Positions 6,036 to 8,852 of a DNA stretch of 8,852 nucleotides are shown here, piece after piece. The DNA comes from Pseudomonadota bacterium. Its GTDB lineage: Bacteria > Pseudomonadota > Gammaproteobacteria > Burkholderiales > Burkholderiaceae_D. The notes below the pieces were generated by a model. It searched no databases and had not been told where the DNA came from. It was given only the letters and a program-made list of their open reading frames with translations. The first letter of the stretch is position 1; each line of letters opens with the position of its first letter. Made by a program: the position numbers and the translations under genes. The stretch lies in assembly GCA_023422955.1 (NCBI GenBank), contig JAFAGG010000119.1, positions 1-8,852 of the forward strand. The letters are read 5' to 3'.

Positions 6036-7121
6036 ATGCCCACTTCTTCTTTGAGCCTCGAGGTCAGCGAGCTGCACACTACGACGCGCCCTAATGCCAC
6101 TGTCGCCGCCGAGCGCGCGGCATTGACCACTGCATTGCAGTCCTTGCTCGAAGTGCTGCCGCAACCACACAGCGGGCGCGAAAACATCAGGCTGCTGTGC
6201 CATGCCCTGTTGCGCGCCACCCCTCATCTGCGCTGCGTCTGGGTGGGATTCTCAAAAGGCAATGAAGACACGGTAGAGCCTTACGCCGCGGCGGGCGCTG
6301 CCCTGCATGAAGCGGCTGACTGGAACCTTCCTGCGCAATGTTTCGATAGCGCCGGCCCTTATACGCAAGCCGCGCCCATTCATCATCCGCGTGCGCTGGA
6401 ATTGTCGACCCTGTATTTCCCCTGGCACGATAATCCTCGCGAATGCACCGCCAGTTGTGCCTTGGCGCTGCCGCTACGTTCCGGCAATCGCGGTCTGCAG
6501 GGAATGATAGTGCTGTATGCCGACACGCTGGATTATTTTTCCCAGGTCGGCGTCGATCTGTTCCAGTCTTTCGGTCACGTGGCGGAGCTGGTGTGGAAAC
6601 AATCGAATCTGATGAACCTGCTCAGCCAGAAAGCCCAGTTCGATCCCCTGACCGGCCTGATGAGCCGCCGTCATGCCACGCAAGCACTGGAAAAGGCCAT
6701 GGTCGATGCCTGGCGGGCAGGTCATCCGCTGTCCGTCTTGTTGTGCCGGATTGAAGACTTCAAGCGTTTCAACGATTTGTATGGCTGGGGGGCGGCCGAT
6801 ACCATCGTGGCCGAGTTCGCCAAGGAGTTGACGGCCATCGTGCATCCCCGCGACAAGGGCGGTCGCTGGGCCGGCGTGGAATTCCTCTTCATTCTGCCCG
6901 CCACGCCCTTGCAGGATGCGCGCTCACTGGCTGCCAGGGTGAATGAGCATTTTGCCCGCAACCCGGTGGACATGAATAACTGGACAGTGCGGCTCACCTT
7001 GTCGGTCGGAGTGGCCGAGTATGCTGCGCACATGGCAAGTTGGGAAGATCTGGTTATGCATGCCAATTTTGATATGCAAAATGACACTGATGATCTGCCA
7101 AATGCCTTGCATTACCTCTAG
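6036..7121 (+). CDS. GAF protein with degenerate (probably inactive) GGDEF domain
   Basis: The 361-residue product has an N-terminal GAF-type sensor domain (about 30-190; SCALALPLRSGNRGLQGMIVLYAD at 140-163 is typical) and a C-terminal GGDEF domain (about 200-345). The GGDEF fold is recognisable from DPLTGLMSRR (203-212), FKRFNDLYG (242-250) and LSVGVAEY (322-329). The catalytic parts are lost: the signature is AGVEF (279-283), the DxD before FK is RIE (238-240), GH..GD has become GW..AD, and the I-site position reads HPRD rather than RxxD. The usual C-terminal AD.ALY.AK stretch is replaced by HANFDMQNDTDD. It is probably not a diguanylate cyclase but a nucleotide or c-di-GMP sensor, or a scaffold. 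The start is uncertain: ATG 6036 has poorly spaced AGG/GGA; TTG 6006 would add 10 residues. No strong promoter was found in the 135 bp upstream. Confidence 0.85.
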   Translation: MPTSSLSLEVSELHTTTRPNATVAAERAALTTALQSLLEVLPQPHSGRENIRLLCHALLRATPHLRCVWVGFSKGNEDTVEPYAAAGAALHEAADWNLPAQCFDSAGPYTQAAPIHHPRALELSTLYFPWHDNPRECTASCALALPLRSGNRGLQGMIVLYADTLDYFSQVGVDLFQSFGHVAELVWKQSNLMNLLSQKAQFDPLTGLMSRRHATQALEKAMVDAWRAGHPLSVLLCRIEDFKRFNDLYGWGAADTIVAEFAKELTAIVHPRDKGGRWAGVEFLFILPATPLQDARSLAARVNEHFARNPVDMNNWTVRLTLSVGVAEYAAHMASWEDLVMHANFDMQNDTDDLPNALHYL

Positions 7122-7168
7122 CAACGCAAGCTATCGATTGTTATTACTGTCGTTGCCGCCGTCTTTTT
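7121..7168 (+). terminator. Weak terminator candidate after the GGDEF gene
   Basis: GCAACG (7121-7126, starting at the last base of the stop codon) and CGTTGC (7151-7156) are perfect inverted arms, followed 7 bases later by a T5 run (7164-7168). The loop is long (24 bases) and the stem is only 6 bp, so this is a weak terminator at best. It would separate the GGDEF gene from the dusB-fis promoter. Confidence 0.25.
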
Positions 7169-7179
7169 CTGCTTCCCGG

Positions 7180-7244
7180 TAATTTTTAAAGTTTTTATTT
7201 CTTTCCGCTAGGGCATGCCTCCTATCTGGCGATAGAATGGCAGC
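7180..7244 (+). promoter_or_regulatory. Candidate dusB-fis promoter with A/T-rich upstream element
   Basis: TAGAAT (7233-7238) matches five of six -10 bases and is followed by the GC-rich discriminator GGCAGC (7239-7244). Transcription would start near 7245, giving a short leader of about 24 nt before the GTG at 7269. No consensus -35 is present at 16-18 bp. An unbroken A/T stretch with one G (7180-7200) covers about -65 to -45 from that start, where UP elements lie. A 5 bp inverted repeat, CTATC-TGGC-GATAG (7222-7235), overlaps the -10. Weak -35, A/T upstream tract and GC discriminator together resemble growth-rate- and ppGpp-controlled promoters, such as E. coli dusB-fis. This is inference from position and composition. 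Confidence 0.45.
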
Positions 7245-7268
7245 TTTCCAGTTTTCCAGCCATTTACC

Positions 7269-8285
7269 GTGAACATCGGTCCGTATTCTTTGCGGAACAA
7301 CGTGTTCGTCGCTCCCATGGCGGGGGTGACGGACCGGCCTTTCCGTCAGCTCTGCAAGGAGCTGGGCGCAGGCTACGCCGTGTCCGAGATGGCGGCTTCC
7401 AATCCGCGCTTGTGGGCGAGCGAAAAAACTACGCGCCGTACCAACCATGACGGCGAGATGGAACCCAAGGCAGTACAGATCGCCGGTTCGGACCCGTCTA
7501 TGCTGGCTGAGTGCGCGAAGTTCAATGTCGATCGCGGCGCCCAGATCATCGACATCAACATGGGCTGTCCCGTCAAGAAGGTGTGCAATACCTGGTGCGG
7601 CTCGGCGCTGTTGCAGGATGAAGCGCTGGTAGGACAAATACTTGATGCGGTGGTCAGTGCGGTGGACGTGCCCGTCACGCTGAAATTTCGTACCGGCTGG
7701 AATCGGCAGCACAAGAATGCACTGAACATCGCCCGCATCGCACAGTCCGCCGGCATCGCGATGCTGACCTTGCACGGGCGCACGCGTGCCGATGGTTATA
7801 GCGGCGAAGCGGAATACGAGACGATTGCAGCGGTCAAGGCGGCAGTCGATATTCCCGTGGTGGCCAATGGCGATATCACGACACCGGAAAAAGCCAGGGT
7901 GGTGCTGAAGATGACCGGCGCCGATGCCGTGATGATAGGACGTGCCGCGCAGGGGCGGCCCTGGATATGCCGGGAAATCGATCATTTCCTGCGTACCGGC
8001 GAGATCTTGCCACCGCCCACGGTCGCGGAAGTGAAGACCTTGATGGATGAACATTTGCGCGCGCATTACGCATTTTATGGCGAGTATCTCGGCGTGCGTA
8101 CCGCACGCAAGCATATCGGCTGGTATATGCGCGACTTGTCGGGCGGCGAAAGCTTCCGCCGGCATATGAATCAACTGGAAAGCTGCGAGGCGCAACTGGC
8201 GGCAGTCCAGGATTTTCTCGACGTGCAGCGCTTGCAGGGAGAGCGCTTGCAGTATGTCGAGGAAACAGGCAGGCTGGCCGCATGA
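7269..8285 (+). CDS. dusB: tRNA-dihydrouridine synthase B (GTG start)
   Basis: DusB is an FMN enzyme that reduces uridine to dihydrouridine in the tRNA D-loop with NADPH; E. coli DusB acts at U17. The 338-residue product aligns with the family throughout: APMAGVTDRPFR (15-26, FMN site), VQIAGSDP (69-76), IDINMGCPVKKV (94-105) with the catalytic acid Cys100, LKFRTGWN (138-145), LHGRTRADGYSG (168-179), VANGDI (198-203) and IGRAAQGRPW (223-232). The C-terminal helical tRNA-binding domain (about 250-320) includes GVRTARKHIGWY (275-286). The start is GTG at 7269, which matches the family N-terminus (MxIGxYxLxNxV); no ATG fits and there is no clear Shine-Dalgarno. The TGA stop overlaps an ATG that opens a 12-codon ORF before fis. 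dusB-fis is the conserved operon of gamma- and betaproteobacteria. Confidence 0.97.
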   Translation: MNIGPYSLRNNVFVAPMAGVTDRPFRQLCKELGAGYAVSEMAASNPRLWASEKTTRRTNHDGEMEPKAVQIAGSDPSMLAECAKFNVDRGAQIIDINMGCPVKKVCNTWCGSALLQDEALVGQILDAVVSAVDVPVTLKFRTGWNRQHKNALNIARIAQSAGIAMLTLHGRTRADGYSGEAEYETIAAVKAAVDIPVVANGDITTPEKARVVLKMTGADAVMIGRAAQGRPWICREIDHFLRTGEILPPPTVAEVKTLMDEHLRAHYAFYGEYLGVRTARKHIGWYMRDLSGGESFRRHMNQLESCEAQLAAVQDFLDVQRLQGERLQYVEETGRLAA

Positions 8286-8320
8286 AAGCCGGCACAACAA
8301 CAATAAACAATAACGAGTAA
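8282..8320 (+). CDS. Possible 12-codon ORF coupling dusB and fis
   Basis: An ATG at 8282 overlaps the dusB TGA as ATGA and opens a frame of 12 codons (MKAGTTTINNNE) ending in TAA at 8318-8320, 17 bases before the fis ATG. GAGGA at 8259-8263 is too far to be a good Shine-Dalgarno, so initiation would depend on ribosomes ending dusB. It may simply be chance; if translated, it would carry ribosomes closer to the fis start, which has only a weak site. The peptide itself shows no recognisable feature. Confidence 0.2.
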   Translation: MKAGTTTINNNE

Positions 8321-8337
8321 TCGGGACGAGTTGGAAA

Positions 8338-8571
8338 ATGAGCAAAGATAATATTCAGGATGTAATCAGGAAAAGTCTGGACAAGTATTTCCGTGATCTG
8401 GGAGAGCAGGTGCCGACCAGCTTGTACGATATGGTGATCTTGACAGTGGAACGCCCCTTGCTTGAAGCGGTGATGGTGCGAGCGAACGACAACCAGTCGC
8501 TGGCTGCTGAAATTTTAGGCATCAACCGCAATACCTTGCGCAAGAAACTGCAGCAGCATGACTTGTTGTAA
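8338..8571 (+). CDS. fis: Fis family nucleoid-associated DNA-binding protein
   Basis: This 77-residue protein is a small Fis homologue (E. coli 98 residues; betaproteobacterial forms are usually shorter at the N-terminus). Fis dimers bend DNA, activate rRNA and tRNA promoters and shape the nucleoid in fast growth. The central dimer helices (about 10-50, including YDMVILTVERPLLE at 30-43) lead to the C-terminal helix-turn-helix NQSLAAEILGINRNTLRKKL (53-72), which is nearly invariant in the family. The N-terminal beta-hairpin region that contacts Hin and Gin invertases in E. coli is largely absent, so the recombination role is not expected. The ATG at 8338 gives the family N-terminus (MSKxxIxxxVRxSL-like); the Shine-Dalgarno is weak (GGA, 8333-8335). 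It follows dusB by 52 bp in the classical dusB-fis operon. Confidence 0.95.
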   Translation: MSKDNIQDVIRKSLDKYFRDLGEQVPTSLYDMVILTVERPLLEAVMVRANDNQSLAAEILGINRNTLRKKLQQHDLL

Positions 8572-8597
8572 GAAGGGGTAAGCGGAAGCAGGAGGGG

Positions 8598-8640
8598 GAT
8601 AAGCTAAGGGCGAGGCGGCAAACCACTTCCTTAGCTTATC
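8598..8640 (+). repeat. Perfect 12 bp inverted repeat between fis and purH
   Basis: GATAAGCTAAGG (8598-8609) and CCTTAGCTTATC (8629-8640) are exact reverse complements around a 19-base spacer. An RNA hairpin here would be stable, but no T-tract follows the right arm, so it is not a standard intrinsic terminator. The right arm runs straight into the palindrome CTAATTAG (8640-8647), which overlaps the purH Shine-Dalgarno (TTAGGA, 8644-8649). The element could trim or protect the fis mRNA 3' end, stop transcription with help from a factor, or regulate purH. I can only show the symmetry. Confidence 0.7.
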
Positions 8641-8655
8641 TAATTAGGATCTGTG

Positions 8656-8852
8656 ATGATGATTAAACAAGCCCTTATTTCCGTTTCCGACAAAACCGGC
8701 GTGCTGGAATTCGCGCGCGCGCTGCATGCGATGCAGGTAAGCATCCTCTCCACGGGCGGCACGGCCAAGCTGCTGGCGGATAACGGTATTCCCGTGACGG
8801 AAGTGGCCGACTACACCGGCTTCCCGGAAATGCTGGATGGCCGCGTCAAGAC
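8656..8852 (+). CDS. purH: Bifunctional AICAR transformylase/IMP cyclohydrolase, 5' part
   Basis: PurH carries out the last two steps of IMP synthesis: formylation of AICAR with 10-formyl-THF and ring closure to IMP. The first 65 codons are present and the gene runs off the window. They cover the start of the N-terminal IMP cyclohydrolase (MGS-like) domain, with ALISVSDKTGVLEFA (6-20), LSTGGTAKLL (31-40) and VTEVADYTGFPEMLDGRVK (47-65), all family hallmarks. Two ATGs stand in tandem at 8656 and 8659; the first has TTAGGA (8644-8649) 6 bases upstream and is preferred. The spacer from fis is 84 bp and holds the perfect inverted repeat described at 8598. Whether purH is read from the dusB-fis transcript or from its own promoter cannot be decided here. 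Confidence 0.95.
   Translation, partial: MMIKQALISVSDKTGVLEFARALHAMQVSILSTGGTAKLLADNGIPVTEVADYTGFPEMLDGRVK

Noticed and set aside
6002..6094. 30-codon ORF from ATG 6002 overlapping the GGDEF start
   Set aside because: No Shine-Dalgarno and no recognisable sequence; probably chance in the leader of the GGDEF gene.
7131..8345. Minus-strand ORF of 404 codons opposite dusB
   Set aside because: Antisense shadow of dusB; composition is biased to His, Arg and Gln with no domain, and it would cover the dusB promoter and the fis start.
8591..8598. GGAGGGGG as a ribosome binding site
   Set aside because: No start codon follows at a usable distance; noted only as part of the fis-purH spacer.
1..8852. 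Mobile elements, CRISPR arrays, tRNA or rRNA genes
   Set aside because: No transposase or integrase motifs, terminal repeats, spaced direct repeats or RNA gene signatures were seen; gene order and composition look like core chromosome.

Overview
The window looks like ordinary chromosomal DNA of a GC-rich betaproteobacterium. The protein sequences and gene order (peptidase and anmK divergent from tyrS, then dtd, a PEBP gene, a histidine phosphatase, dusB, fis, purH) suggest Burkholderiales, perhaps Oxalobacteraceae. That placement is an inference from general knowledge of the families and their gene order; no search was run. Codon use and base composition look even throughout. I see no transposase, integrase, tRNA or rRNA gene, CRISPR array or attachment site.

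Layout. A bidirectional intrinsic terminator (about 41-67) closes a leftward pair on the minus strand: a MepM-like M23 peptidoglycan endopeptidase (1270-2643), then anmK (70-1212), the kinase that recycles anhydro-MurNAc. A 132 bp divergent spacer carries a clear extended -10 promoter for the leftward pair. To the right on the plus strand come tyrS (2776-4041), dtd (4038-4484, TTG start overlapping the tyrS stop), a YbhB/YbcL-type PEBP gene (4583-5224), a histidine phosphatase (5256-5900), a GAF plus degenerate GGDEF protein (6036-7121), dusB (7269-8285), fis (8338-8571) and the 5' end of purH (8656 to the window edge).

How they fit together. tyrS and dtd form a charging and proofreading pair: TyrRS can charge D-Tyr, and Dtd hydrolyses D-aminoacyl-tRNA. 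The leftward pair is a cell-wall cutting and recycling pair. dusB-fis is the classical tRNA-modification and nucleoid-protein operon; the sequence upstream suggests a growth-rate-type promoter (A/T-rich tract, TAGAAT -10, GC-rich discriminator). purH carries the last two steps of IMP synthesis.

No complete new system is evident. The points most worth a second look are: (1) a GGDEF protein that has lost its signature and metal-binding residues, sitting among housekeeping genes; (2) a four-segment set of inverted repeats in the leader of the PEBP gene, with mutually exclusive pairings; (3) a perfect 12 bp inverted repeat between fis and purH that lacks a terminator T-tract; and (4) non-ATG or overlapping starts for dtd, dusB and a 12-codon ORF between dusB and fis.
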